Part shown: positions 34,186 to 42,929 of the stretch, piece by piece
How positions within the stretch are numbered: the first letter of the stretch is position 1
Layout: every line of letters starts with the position of its first letter
Source: Glaciecola flavus
GTDB lineage: Bacteria; Pseudomonadota; Gammaproteobacteria; Enterobacterales; Alteromonadaceae
Assembly: GCF_042646125.1 (NCBI RefSeq)
Contig: NZ_JBHRSW010000007.1
Location: 62,001-126,000 of the forward strand
DNA length: 64,000 bases
Direction: 5' to 3'
Notes under the pieces: model-generated
What the model saw: the letters and a program-made list of their open reading frames with translations, nothing else
Database searches by the model: none
What the model was told of the DNA's origin: nothing
Program-made: the position numbers and the translations under genes

Positions 34186-35373
34186 TCAATTTTTAATCGC
34201 ACTAAACACCACAAACTTTTTGTTACTACCAATAATCTTTGTGCCGCCAAATAAACGCTTGAGTTTGTTGGCATAGTCTAAATGACGATTCGCGACAACA
34301 CGCAATTCGCCGTTAACTTTGAGGTATTGGTGTGCATGAGAAAACATTCGCCAAGCGATATCATCCGTGATGGTATTTTGTTGATGAAAAGGTGGGTTAC
34401 AAAGAACTAAATCAAATGCGGCTTCCTGACTCTGTTGAAGCTCGGATAAGCAATCACTGACTAAAAATGAGGCTCTGTCGAACACGCCTGCTTTTTCTGC
34501 CCCTGCTTTTGCCGATGCAACCGCCATGTAGGACTCATCAACAAACATTACATGGTGATTTGGATGATTGAGCAAATATTGAATACCGATTACACCGTTA
34601 CCACAGCCTAAATCAATCACGCGTTTTGAGCGTGAATTCTCTTGTTGAGAATTGCTGTTCACGACTGATTTTGGTAGATGTTTAAGGAGCATTCGCGCTC
34701 CAATATCAAGGTGTTCACGACAAAATACATTGGCGTGGTTTATCAGTTCAAAATTTATACTTGGGTCATTGATACGGGTAGGGTAGGGCGAAACAGATTG
34801 CTTGCTATCATCGATTGCACAAAAAACAAGGCGCGCTTTTTTTTGGGCTAAGGAAGTACTTGCTTTACCTAGGTGTTTGTCAATGAGCGACAATACTGAG
34901 TTTGTGATTGCTTTTACCTTGCCGGCTGCAATAAACAGTGTGTCTCGATGCACCAATTGTTGTAAGGCTATTAACTGATGCTCCAGTAAGGCTAAGGTTC
35001 TTGGTATTTTAATCAGTACTGAATCAAAAGCTGTGTTTAGGCTAGTCATTGAAAGTGCGTCAGAATAATTGATTTGAGGCACTGCATCTTTATCGGACAA
35101 ATTCTTCAGAAAGTTTTTTTCTATGGCACGATGAGAGAGAAACGAGTCTGAGACAAGAGTAGGGGAATACTCATGAAAATTGCAGCACAAGGCACCGAAC
35201 TCGTCATTCACAATGAGCATGTTTCCTAACTTACTGTAAAGATCCTCTGTTTCAATATAACGTATAATGTATTCGTCCGCTGAGTCCCACGCTTGCAAGG
35301 ATTTATCTCTTGATGGAGGGTATCGGTGAAGCGATAGCACCGTGTCATTTACATGAAAATCAGTGTTGCTCAA
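34186..35373 (-). CDS. rlmG: 23S rRNA (guanine-N2)-methyltransferase RlmG
   Basis: RlmG methylates N2 of G1835 in 23S rRNA. The 395-residue protein aligns along its length with E. coli RlmG: an N-terminal substrate domain (SLHRYPPSRDKSLQAWDSADEY, LLIVNDEFGAL-type segment), then a SAM domain with DLGCGNGVIGIQYL and the catalytic NPPFHQQ. The start is TTG at 35373, which gives the E. coli-like N-terminus; no nearby ATG does. It is divergent from the AlkB-type gene 46 bases away. Confidence 0.93.
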   Translation of the reverse strand: MSNTDFHVNDTVLSLHRYPPSRDKSLQAWDSADEYIIRYIETEDLYSKLGNMLIVNDEFGALCCNFHEYSPTLVSDSFLSHRAIEKNFLKNLSDKDAVPQINYSDALSMTSLNTAFDSVLIKIPRTLALLEHQLIALQQLVHRDTLFIAAGKVKAITNSVLSLIDKHLGKASTSLAQKKARLVFCAIDDSKQSVSPYPTRINDPSINFELINHANVFCREHLDIGARMLLKHLPKSVVNSNSQQENSRSKRVIDLGCGNGVIGIQYLLNHPNHHVMFVDESYMAVASAKAGAEKAGVFDRASFLVSDCLSELQQSQEAAFDLVLCNPPFHQQNTITDDIAWRMFSHAHQYLKVNGELRVVANRHLDYANKLKRLFGGTKIIGSNKKFVVFSAIKN

Positions 35374-35419
35374 AGGAAAATATTTCCGAAGTTAAACAAG
35401 AACATGAGTATATCATCTA

Positions 35420-36097
35420 ATGTCAATTGCGAGTAAGCAGTCTGCATTCAATTTTGATTCACATAGCGAAAATGAGTCTTTCGAGCAAAGCAAGGCTTGT
35501 CCAATGCATACTTTGGCGATGCCTGATGCTGACGTTGTGTATGTGCCGCAGTTCGTGAAGCAAACAGAGGCAACGGCGTTTTTTGAACAACTCTATTGCT
35601 CGCTTCCGTGGTCTCAGGATGACATTTATCTTTTTGGCAAGCGCACAAAGATCCCCCGTTTACAAGTTTGGTATGGCGATAAAGACGCCCGATACATTTA
35701 CTCCGGTTTGCTAATGCAGCCCAAGCCATGGACGCCACTGTTACTAGCGCTCAAGGCGCGTTGTGAATCCAAGTGTCAGGCACGGTTTAATTCTGTTTTA
35801 GCCAACTTGTACCGTGACGGTCAAGACAGCATGGGGATGCATGCAGACGACGAAATTGAATTAGGGAACCAGCCTGTGATTGCGTCTATTACTTTGGGTG
35901 CCGAGCGGCAATTTATTTTCAAACACAAAAACACGAAACAAAAAGTCGCATTGTTGTTAAAGCATGGTTCGTTACTGATCATGCGCGGGCTCACTCAAAG
36001 TTATTGGCAACACGGTATGAATAAAACCAAGAGAGTACATACTCCTCGAATAAATTTAACCTTTCGCTATATAAATCGAAAGTCGGTTGAACGTTGA
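35420..36097 (+). CDS. AlkB-like 2-oxoglutarate/Fe(II) dioxygenase
   Basis: A 225-residue non-haem iron oxygenase of the AlkB family, which removes alkyl lesions (1-methyladenine, 3-methylcytosine) from nucleic acid by oxidation. Iron ligands are His and Asp in MHADDE (about residue 140) and a later His in QHGMNKTKRVHTPRINLTFR, which also supplies the 2-oxoglutarate arginines. The sequence resembles the ALKBH2/3-like bacterial branch more than E. coli AlkB. With tag and dinB it adds to the alkylation/DNA damage genes of the window, but no Ada is present. Confidence 0.88.
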   Translation: MSIASKQSAFNFDSHSENESFEQSKACPMHTLAMPDADVVYVPQFVKQTEATAFFEQLYCSLPWSQDDIYLFGKRTKIPRLQVWYGDKDARYIYSGLLMQPKPWTPLLLALKARCESKCQARFNSVLANLYRDGQDSMGMHADDEIELGNQPVIASITLGAERQFIFKHKNTKQKVALLLKHGSLLIMRGLTQSYWQHGMNKTKRVHTPRINLTFRYINRKSVER

Positions 36098-36196
36098 TGT
36101 ACAAGCTGCAGTAAAATTGTACAGAAAAAATGAGCAGACCCGAGTATAATTTCAGTTTCAAAGCATTCGTTGTATTAAAATTAAGTAGGTATTCTC

Positions 36197-36508
36197 ATGC
36201 AAGTCGAAACTAGGATTAAAGAAAAATTACAGCATACATTTAACCCGCGTTTTTTATTTGTCGAGAATGAAAGTCACAAACACAATGTGCCAGAAAATTC
36301 TGAAACCCATTTTAAAGTTACGCTAGTCACAGAAGGTTTTGAGGGAAAGCGCTTGTTGCAGCGCCATCGAGCAATCAACACTGCACTGGCTGAAGAATTA
36401 GCAGGGCCGGTTCACGCCTTGGCTCTTCACACTTATACGCCAACTGAGTGGGAAGATAAAAACCATCAGGCACCAAACTCTCCAAACTGTCTTGGTGGTG
36501 GGCGGTAA
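36197..36508 (+). CDS. bolA: BolA family protein
   Basis: A 103-residue BolA-like protein. The class-II KH-type fold is evident: ETRIKEKLQHTFNPRFLFVENESHKHNV, then HFKVTLVTEGFEGKRLLQRHRAIN and HALALHTYTPTEW. The conserved histidine in SHKH and another in the FEGK-to-RHR region match iron-sulfur-binding partners of monothiol glutaredoxins. Family roles are iron-sulfur trafficking and stress-linked morphology. It is the last gene before the pair of inverted repeats. Confidence 0.92.
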   Translation: MQVETRIKEKLQHTFNPRFLFVENESHKHNVPENSETHFKVTLVTEGFEGKRLLQRHRAINTALAEELAGPVHALALHTYTPTEWEDKNHQAPNSPNCLGGGR

Positions 36509-36513
36509 ATACC

Positions 36514-36658
36514 GTGGGGTTATAGTAGGAAGTTCTCCCTCTTTCATTGCAAATTTATTTTTCATGGATGAAAAATTAAAGCGTATATGGATATACTCGC
36601 AGCGGTTTTGCAATGAAAGAGGGAGAACTTCCTAGTATAATCCCACCTATAACCCCAC
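36514..36658. repeat. 145-bp MITE-like inverted repeat
   Basis: The outer arms are GTGGGGTTATAG (36514-36525) and its exact complement CTATAACCCCAC (36647-36658); inside these a 28-base arm (36526-36553) is perfectly repeated in reverse at 36607-36634. The right side also has an extra 12-base unit, GTATAATCCCAC (36635-36646), a diverged tandem copy of the outer unit. The 53-base centre contains two more hairpins: TTTTTCAT-GG-ATGAAAAA and GTATAT-GG-ATATAC. The size and nesting resemble a miniature inverted-repeat element; no transposase is present. No clear target duplication was seen. Confidence 0.75.
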
Positions 36659-36745
36659 CGCGAGACAGTAAACAAATGTTACCTCTATTTCAGTGTGTTT
36701 TCACATATATGTAATATCTCTCTCATATCATCTTGCGAAGCTATG

Positions 36746-36808
36746 TAACCTCAACTCGGGATAAGCAATTCAAGGGTTTCCAGCACTTGTTATCCCGAGT
36801 TCAGGTTA
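36746..36808. repeat. REP-like inverted repeat before arsC
   Basis: TAACCTCAACTCGGGATAA (36746-36764) and TTATCCCGAGTTCAGGTTA (36790-36808) are complementary at 18 of 19 positions, with a 25-base loop. It stands about 60 bases before arsC and is followed by TGTGTTTTTT, so it could also act as a terminator for transcription coming from bolA. The remainder of the 36509-36869 gap holds only the preceding repeat and AT-rich promoter-like sequence. Confidence 0.7.
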
Positions 36809-36869
36809 TCTGTGTTTTTTACAAAAGCACCCAAACACCACTAATCGAGATATTTTGAGATCTAGCTTC

Positions 36870-37346
36870 ATGAGAATTTTGTACATATGTACGCATAACC
36901 GCTGCCGCAGTATTTTGTCTGAGGCAATTACCAATCAACTCGGCGCTAAGCAAAATATAATAGCAAAAAGTGCGGGTAGTCAGCCGGTGGGGGAAGTACA
37001 CCCTTTGTCCCTCAAACACCTATCTCTACACGGGATAGAAACCAAAGGATTAGAGAGTCAGTCATGGCATGAGTTTGATACGTTCCAGCCTGATTTAGTC
37101 ATTACCGTGTGTGATTCTGCGGCACAAGAATCCTGTCCGGTTTATTTCACTAAGACAAATCAGCTTCACTGGGGCTTACGCGATCCCTCCAAAATGATAG
37201 GTACAGAAGCTGAAGTGTCTGCTGCATTTGAGCAATGTATTGATACTATCAAACAGAGAGTGAACAAGATCATTGCTTTGAAAATGTCGGGATTGAGCGC
37301 GAGCGCGATCAAAGCCGAAATACAAGGAATGACTTGCGATGACTGA
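36870..37346 (+). CDS. arsC: Arsenate reductase (LMW-PTP type)
   Basis: A 158-residue thioredoxin-coupled-type arsenate reductase of the low-molecular-weight tyrosine phosphatase fold. The phosphate/arsenate loop is CTHNRCRS, fitting C-x5-R, near the N-terminus; LVITVCDSAAQESCP carries the second and third cysteines of the relay, and WGLRDPSK supplies the catalytic Asp. It reduces arsenate to arsenite for export by Acr3. The ATG at 36870 is preferred to the upstream TTG. It overlaps arsH by eight bases. Confidence 0.9.
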   Translation: MRILYICTHNRCRSILSEAITNQLGAKQNIIAKSAGSQPVGEVHPLSLKHLSLHGIETKGLESQSWHEFDTFQPDLVITVCDSAAQESCPVYFTKTNQLHWGLRDPSKMIGTEAEVSAAFEQCIDTIKQRVNKIIALKMSGLSASAIKAEIQGMTCDD

Positions 37347-38061
37347 ACGTTTTGACTTACCGAATATCGATGCTCAACATTTGTCTATCCCCAGTAGTCA
37401 GCAATTTTCTGACGATTTGGGAACACACAAACCTAAAATACTACTTCTATATGGCTCACTTAGAACGCGTTCTTATAGCCGTTTAGTTGTTGAAGAATGT
37501 GCTCGTTTACTGAATTTTTTTGGTGCAGAAACCAAGATTTTTAATCCTAGTGGTTTGCCTTTACCTGATAGTGAGGATAGCACCCATCCAAAGGTACAAG
37601 AACTGCGTGAGCTGATGTTGTGGTCAGAAGGGCAAGTTTGGTGCTCGCCTGAAAGACATGGCGCGATGACTGGCATTTTAAAAAGTCAGATAGATTGGGT
37701 GCCATTGAGTCTTGGCGGTGTCAGACCTACTCAGGGGAAAACCTTGGCGGTCATGCAAGTTTGTGGTGGCTCTCAGTCATTTAATGCCGTCAATCAAATG
37801 CGTATCCTTGGTCGGTGGATGCGAATGTTTACTATCCCTAATCAATCATCAGTAGCTAAGGCGTTTTTGGAGTTTGAAGAAGATGGACGCATGAAACCTT
37901 CGCCTTACTACAATCGAATTGTCGATGTGATGGAAGAGTTAGTCAAATTCACGCTCTTATTAAGAGGCAATGATGCGTACCTTGTAGATAGATACTCTGA
38001 GCGTGTTGAATCTGCTGAAGCGCTCAGCAAGCGGGTAAATAGCGAGCGCACAAGCGTTTAA
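37339..38061 (+). CDS. arsH: ArsH NADPH-dependent FMN reductase / organoarsenical oxidase
   Basis: A 240-residue flavoprotein of the NADPH:FMN reductase fold. ArsH oxidises trivalent methylarsenicals to the less toxic pentavalent form. The FMN-binding LLLYGSLRTRSYSRLVVEE and PERHGAMTGILKSQIDW segments are diagnostic. It overlaps arsC and is 17 bases before acr3, so the three are one operon. Its presence suggests the cell meets methylated arsenic as well as inorganic arsenate. Confidence 0.92.
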   Translation: MTERFDLPNIDAQHLSIPSSQQFSDDLGTHKPKILLLYGSLRTRSYSRLVVEECARLLNFFGAETKIFNPSGLPLPDSEDSTHPKVQELRELMLWSEGQVWCSPERHGAMTGILKSQIDWVPLSLGGVRPTQGKTLAVMQVCGGSQSFNAVNQMRILGRWMRMFTIPNQSSVAKAFLEFEEDGRMKPSPYYNRIVDVMEELVKFTLLLRGNDAYLVDRYSERVESAEALSKRVNSERTSV

Positions 38062-38078
38062 AAAAGCAGGGCAAGTAA

Positions 38079-39098
38079 ATGGGATTATTTGAACGATTTT
38101 TGTCTTTGTGGGTTGCGCTGGCTATGGTTGTCGGTATTGTCGCCGGAAGTGCAATGCCAAGTGTTTTCCAGTATGTTGCTGGACTTGAATATGCGCACGT
38201 CAATTTTGTTATAGCGGTGCTTATTTGGGTAATGATTTATCCGATGATGGTACAGGTTGATTTTTCATCCATTAAACAAGTTGGTAAAAACCCTAAAGGA
38301 CTGATATTAACCCTTGTCATCAACTGGCTAATTAAGCCTTTTTCAATGGCTTTTTTAGGTTGGTTGTTTTTTAAAATAGTCTTCGCCAATTGGGTTGATC
38401 CACAAACCGCAAGTGAATATATCGCAGGGATGATTTTATTAGGAGTGGCCCCTTGCACAGCCATGGTGTTTGTGTGGAGCCAGCTAACAAAAGGTGACGC
38501 CAACTACACTTTGGTGCAGGTATCGGTAAACGATGTCATTATGATCTTTGCTTTTGCACCTATCGCTGGATTTTTGTTGGGTGTGACAGATGTGAGTGTT
38601 CCTTGGAAAACTTTATTTATATCTGTGGTGCTTTATGTGCTTGTGCCTTTTTTGATGGGAGTGCTTAGCCGCCGTTGGTTCGACAATGCGGTCGATAAGG
38701 ATAGTTTAACCCGCTTTTTGGCATTGATGAAACCATGGTCAATTGTTGGCTTGCTTGGCACGGTTGTGTTGTTATTCGGCTTTCAGTCAAAACGTATTTT
38801 GTCAGAGCCAGAAGCTATTGTGTTGATTGCTGTACCTCTATTGATTCAAACCTACGGGATATTTGCCCTTGCCTATTGGTTCGCTAAACGCCTAAGGCTC
38901 CCACATAATGTGGCTGCCCCAGCTTGTATGATTGGTACATCCAATTTTTTTGAATTAGCCGTTGCGGTAGCAATTTCCTTGTTTGGTTTTCACTCAGGCG
39001 CTGCACTTGCTACAGTAGTTGGCGTGCTGGTAGAGGTGCCAGTTATGCTGTCACTTGTCTATTTCGCCAATAAGACAAGGCATTGGTTTACTGCTTAG
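38079..39098 (+). CDS. acr3: Acr3-type arsenite efflux permease
   Basis: A 339-residue permease with ten predicted helices of the BART/ACR3 family, not the ArsB antiporter family. Family marks include MIYPMMVQVDFSSIKQV, the cysteine in LLGVAPCTAMVFVWSQL (the residue needed for arsenite transport in Acr3), and APACMIGTSNFFELAVAVAI. It expels arsenite formed by ArsC. Its position after arsH and before chrA places it in the resistance cassette. Confidence 0.92.
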   Translation: MGLFERFLSLWVALAMVVGIVAGSAMPSVFQYVAGLEYAHVNFVIAVLIWVMIYPMMVQVDFSSIKQVGKNPKGLILTLVINWLIKPFSMAFLGWLFFKIVFANWVDPQTASEYIAGMILLGVAPCTAMVFVWSQLTKGDANYTLVQVSVNDVIMIFAFAPIAGFLLGVTDVSVPWKTLFISVVLYVLVPFLMGVLSRRWFDNAVDKDSLTRFLALMKPWSIVGLLGTVVLLFGFQSKRILSEPEAIVLIAVPLLIQTYGIFALAYWFAKRLRLPHNVAAPACMIGTSNFFELAVAVAISLFGFHSGAALATVVGVLVEVPVMLSLVYFANKTRHWFTA

Positions 39099-39116
39099 AT
39101 AAACATGTAGGTTAAA

Positions 39117-40310
39117 TTGATAAAACGACTGGTTGAGGTATTTGGACGATTTTTGCTACTAGGTTTGACGGCCTTTGGTGGGCCTGTCGCACACCTAGCT
39201 TATTTCAGAAAAACCTTGATTGACAAGTACCAGTGGTTAAGTGAGCAACAATACGCCGAGTTGGTCGCCTTATGTCAGTTTTTACCAGGACCTGCGAGTA
39301 GCCAAGTTGGTTTTGCCTTGGGCTATGCAAGGGCTGGGTTTTTCGGTGCGCTCGCCGCATTTATTGCGTTTACCGCGCCTTCGGTCTGCCTATTAGTGGT
39401 TTTTTCCTATGGTTTAGACTATGTTTCACCTGACCTTAAATCTATCCTCATTCATGGTCTAAAGCTCACAGCATGTATCGTTGTTGCAGAGGCACTATGG
39501 GGGATGTGGGGAAAACTCTGCACTGACCTGTATCGAAAGCTACTGGCTATTGCTGTTTCGGCTATTTTACTTGCGTGGTCTCAAACTGGTTTGCATTTAC
39601 TCGTACTTTCAAGCGCTGGTTTACTCAGTATGTTGTTTGTAAGAGAGGGTGTAATCACTACCGTAGAGTGTCAGCCATTTATTCATATCAATAAAGCTCT
39701 CTCATTGTGTTGTTTGGTCTTGTTTGCTGTCTTACTCGCATTTACCGTTTTTGCTTTACCTTTTGTCAGTAAAGAGCTTCAAATCGCAGGTGGGTTTTAT
39801 CAAGCGGGTGCGTTAGTCTTTGGTGGGGGGCATGTTGTATTGCCAATGCTACAAGAGCTGGTAGTTGAGCGGGCTTGGTTAGATGAGCAACTGTTCCTAG
39901 CTGGATACGGCGCGGCACAAAGCTTACCTGGTCCACTGTTCTCTTTTGCTGCGTATTTGGGTTTCAACATCGATGCCGATATTGCCCCAATGCTGTTGGC
40001 ATTTGTCGCACTCGGCGCGATTTTTTTGCCGGGGTTTTTATTGCTCATTGGGGTGTTACCTTATTGGCAATCACTGCGGCATTACCCACGCGTTGCAAAA
40101 TTCGTGACGGGTTTGAATGCTGCGGTGGTTGGCTTAGTGGCTGCTGCACTGGTTGACCCAATTGTATCCGTATCCATTACCCATTGGCTCGATGCTTTTT
40201 ATGTATGTATTGTCTTGTTTGCGGTATTACGCTATCACTTGACACCACTTGTTGTTATTGCCCTGTCTTTAAGCTATGCCTTATCCACTCATTGGTTCGG
40301 TTTCATTTAA
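39117..40310 (+). CDS. chrA: Chromate transporter ChrA (CHR family, two-domain)
   Basis: A 397-residue CHR-family protein with two homologous halves. The first contains LTAFGGPVAHLAYF and CQFLPGPASSQVG, the second FGGGHVVLPMLQE and GAAQSLPGPLFSFAAY, the paired signatures of long-chain ChrA. It exports chromate. The start is TTG at 39117 with AGGTT upstream; there is no ATG alternative with the right N-terminus. It is 18 bases after acr3, so arsenic and chromate genes probably share a transcript. No chrB regulator is present. Confidence 0.92.
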   Translation: MIKRLVEVFGRFLLLGLTAFGGPVAHLAYFRKTLIDKYQWLSEQQYAELVALCQFLPGPASSQVGFALGYARAGFFGALAAFIAFTAPSVCLLVVFSYGLDYVSPDLKSILIHGLKLTACIVVAEALWGMWGKLCTDLYRKLLAIAVSAILLAWSQTGLHLLVLSSAGLLSMLFVREGVITTVECQPFIHINKALSLCCLVLFAVLLAFTVFALPFVSKELQIAGGFYQAGALVFGGGHVVLPMLQELVVERAWLDEQLFLAGYGAAQSLPGPLFSFAAYLGFNIDADIAPMLLAFVALGAIFLPGFLLLIGVLPYWQSLRHYPRVAKFVTGLNAAVVGLVAAALVDPIVSVSITHWLDAFYVCIVLFAVLRYHLTPLVVIALSLSYALSTHWFGFI

Positions 40311-40342
40311 CAATCTATTAAAAGAAAAGTTGATTGTTTTTT
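40309..40342 (+). terminator. Probable terminator after chrA
   Basis: AACAATC (40309-40315) pairs with GATTGTT (40332-40338), with a long 16-base loop and a T-run to 40342. The stem is short, so the stop may be leaky toward the sulP gene. Confidence 0.45.
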
Positions 40343-40385
40343 GATAGACTCGCGCCCCATTGAGAGATTGTGAGTTATTTTTTCT

Positions 40386-41951
40386 ATGTTTAATAATTTT
40401 AATGGCACGCAAGGCAACATTAAAAACGATGTGTTGTCAGGTATTACGGTTGCGCTTGCCTTGGTTCCCGAAGCTGTCGCTTTTGCTTTTGTTGCTGGTG
40501 TTGAGCCGATGATCGGCTTGTATGCTGCCTTTATGATGGGTTTAATTACCTCGGCAATTGGTGGACGACCCGGTATGATTTCTGGCGCAACCGGTGCCAT
40601 GGCGGTGGTTATGGTGGCTTTAGTCGCGCAACACGGCGTGCAATATCTTTTCGCGGCGGTCGTATTAGCGGGTATTTTGCAAATTTTGGCTGGCGTATTC
40701 AGGTTGGGCAAATTTATCCGATTGGTACCATACCCAGTTATGCTAGGGTTTGTAAATGGTTTAGCAATCGTTATATTTTTGGCTCAATTGGGGCAGTTTA
40801 AAGTCACTAACGCGTTTGGTGAGTTGAATTGGATGTCCGGATCCTTGCTGTATTGGATGCTAGGTTTGGTTGGTTTGACTATGGCAATTATTTATTTGTT
40901 GCCCAAGCTAACAAAAGCGGTTCCGGCTTCTCTCGTGGCTATTATTTCAGTGACTGCTTTGGTGCATGGCTTAGATTTAGAAGCTCGCACGGTAATAGAT
41001 TTTGTCAGAGATATGGTACCAGAAAGCGAAAAGGCCACAGTGACCTTAGCGGGTGAGTTGCCAAGTTTTGCTATTCCGACTGTTCCTTTAAATCTCGACA
41101 CACTGTATATCATTTTACCGACGGCTGTAATTTTGGCACTGGTAGGGTTAATTGAATCTCTACTCACACTGACCTTGATAGATGAAATGACAGATACCCG
41201 TGGCCGAGGCAATAAGGAATGCGTTGGGCAAGGTGTGGCGAACACCGTCAACGGTTTCTTTGGTGGTATGGGAGGTTGTGCGATGATTGGTCAGAGCATG
41301 ATCAATATCAATAGTGGCGGGCGAGGGCGCCTATCGGGTATTACCGCTGCTCTTGTACTACTTGGTTTTATTCTGTTTGCTGCGCCGTTAATTGAAATGA
41401 TCCCCCTTGCTGCACTAGTTGGCGTAATGTTTGTGGTAGTGATTGGCACCTTTGAATGGGCGAGTTTCCGTATCATTAGAGGTGTAAATAAAGAAGACGC
41501 ATTTGTCTTATTTTTAGTTACAGCTATTACAGTGATTGCGGATTTAGCGATTGCCGTTATTGTCGGGGTCATTGTTTCAGCGCTGGTATTTGCTTGGAAA
41601 CACGCCACCCATATTATTGCAAAAACACATACTGATGATGATGGCTGGAAGGTCTATGACTTGGAAGGGCCACTATTTTTCGGTTCGGTCAGTCACTTTA
41701 AAGACATATTCGATCCGCAAAATGACCCAAAAGATGTGGTGATTGATTTTAGAGATTCTCGAATATGGGATTCTTCGGGGATCGATGCATTAGATGGCCT
41801 AGCGGATAAATACAAAGCACTGGGCAAAACGTTACATATTAGACATATTAGTGCTGAGTGCCAGACTCTATTGAACAAGGCCAGTGAATACGTTGAGATT
41901 AATGTAAACGAAGATCCACGATACCGAGTGGTGTCAGATAAGTTAGGCTAA
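40386..41951 (+). CDS. SulP family anion transporter with STAS domain
   Basis: A 521-residue SLC26/SulP transporter. The membrane part begins GITVALALVPEAVAFAFVAG and includes GMISGATGAMAVV; the C-terminal ~100 residues form a STAS domain (VVIDFRDSRIWDSSGIDAL, typical of anti-sigma-antagonist-like folds). SulP proteins carry sulfate, bicarbonate or other anions. Placement behind arsC-arsH-acr3-chrA suggests sulfate uptake that offsets competition by chromate, a sulfate mimic; this is inference, and bicarbonate transport is an alternative. Confidence 0.88.
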   Translation: MFNNFNGTQGNIKNDVLSGITVALALVPEAVAFAFVAGVEPMIGLYAAFMMGLITSAIGGRPGMISGATGAMAVVMVALVAQHGVQYLFAAVVLAGILQILAGVFRLGKFIRLVPYPVMLGFVNGLAIVIFLAQLGQFKVTNAFGELNWMSGSLLYWMLGLVGLTMAIIYLLPKLTKAVPASLVAIISVTALVHGLDLEARTVIDFVRDMVPESEKATVTLAGELPSFAIPTVPLNLDTLYIILPTAVILALVGLIESLLTLTLIDEMTDTRGRGNKECVGQGVANTVNGFFGGMGGCAMIGQSMININSGGRGRLSGITAALVLLGFILFAAPLIEMIPLAALVGVMFVVVIGTFEWASFRIIRGVNKEDAFVLFLVTAITVIADLAIAVIVGVIVSALVFAWKHATHIIAKTHTDDDGWKVYDLEGPLFFGSVSHFKDIFDPQNDPKDVVIDFRDSRIWDSSGIDALDGLADKYKALGKTLHIRHISAECQTLLNKASEYVEINVNEDPRYRVVSDKLG

Positions 41952-41981
41952 GTTTGAGAAAGCGATAATTCAGGAAATAAA

Positions 41982-42026
41982 AGCGGTAGTGTAAAAGCGT
42001 TTAGCCTAGACAACTACCGCTGTTTT
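41982..42026. terminator. Bidirectional terminator between sulP and dsbA
   Basis: AGCGGTAGT (41982-41990) pairs exactly with ACTACCGCT (42013-42021) across a 22-base loop. GTTTTTATTT follows on the plus strand, and CTTTTATTT follows on the minus strand, so it can end both convergent genes. Confidence 0.75.
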
Positions 42027-42046
42027 TATTTAAATGAACATTGGTA

Positions 42047-42676
42047 CTATTTTTGTTTAGCTAACCAATTTACCAATTCGATATATTCTTCTTTGCTGTT
42101 CACGCCACCTTTTACCTGATATTTACCATTAACAATCACATTGGGTACACCGGTAACGTGTTTGCGATTTTTTTCGAGCTCTTTGTTGTTTCTATTGAAC
42201 AAACTCGTCACACCAAAGTTTTTTTCTAGCTTTTCAAACGCCGCTTTATCCACTCCGTTTACCACAAATAAACTTTTGAAGTCATCAATGCTTTTTATGT
42301 TTCTGCCTTGGTTTTGTACGTGAATGTAATTGAATATGGCCTCATTTAGCTTATCGGCTTGTTTGAGTTGTCGCGCTATCATCATCGCTTTTGTTGCTGC
42401 ATTTTGATTTTCTTGACTGGTGTGAGGCATAAAATTTACATGAATTTTGTCAAACTTTACGCCATCGTCGAGATTCGATTTTAGCTCCTTCATTAAGGGC
42501 TCAAAGTTAAAACAGGCGGGACACCAAAAAGAAAAGTACTCTTGTACAATAGGCTTTGATGTAGCCTTTTCAGCGATGACAGTATAGTGCGTTCCTTCTT
42601 GCCATAATGTCACTTGTGCTAAGGCCTGAATTGGGAAAAGAATGGCAACAGAAAGCCCTAAAAGAAGTTTTTTCAT
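42047..42676 (-). CDS. dsbA: Thiol:disulfide interchange protein DsbA
   Basis: DsbA introduces disulfide bonds into periplasmic proteins. The 209-residue precursor has a signal peptide (residues 1-20, ending QALA), a thioredoxin fold with an inserted helical domain, and the cis-Pro loop in TGVPNVIV. The active site is Cys52-Pro-Ala-Cys55 (CPAC) where E. coli has CPHC; the dipeptide sets redox potential, so this enzyme may be less oxidising. It lies behind srkA, as in enterics, with 253 bases between that hold no gene and probably include its own promoter. Confidence 0.93.
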   Translation of the reverse strand: MKKLLLGLSVAILFPIQALAQVTLWQEGTHYTVIAEKATSKPIVQEYFSFWCPACFNFEPLMKELKSNLDDGVKFDKIHVNFMPHTSQENQNAATKAMMIARQLKQADKLNEAIFNYIHVQNQGRNIKSIDDFKSLFVVNGVDKAAFEKLEKNFGVTSLFNRNNKELEKNRKHVTGVPNVIVNGKYQVKGGVNSKEEYIELVNWLAKQK

Positions 42677-42929
42677 GTAATTTCCTATGTTATGTATTTA
42701 GTATCTAACCGCATTGTAACTGACTATTTTATATAAATCTTGGCTATGTTCCGATTATGTGTTGGTCGTCAAAAATCAACGCTTAAACGACACTGCTGCT
42801 TTGATTAACCTGCCCGTAAGCGAGTTCAATACGGCGTAGTCATTTACTACAAAAGTATGCTCTCGTCGAGTTTACCAGCCCCTCTGGAGAGCTTAATGTT
42901 TGACTACTCAGCAGTGAGATAAGTTCCTT

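Noticed and set aside
36514..36658. Integron attC site
   Set aside because: The outer arms (GTTATAG) do not fit the GTTRRRY core, arm symmetry is too perfect, and no integrase or cassette array is present.
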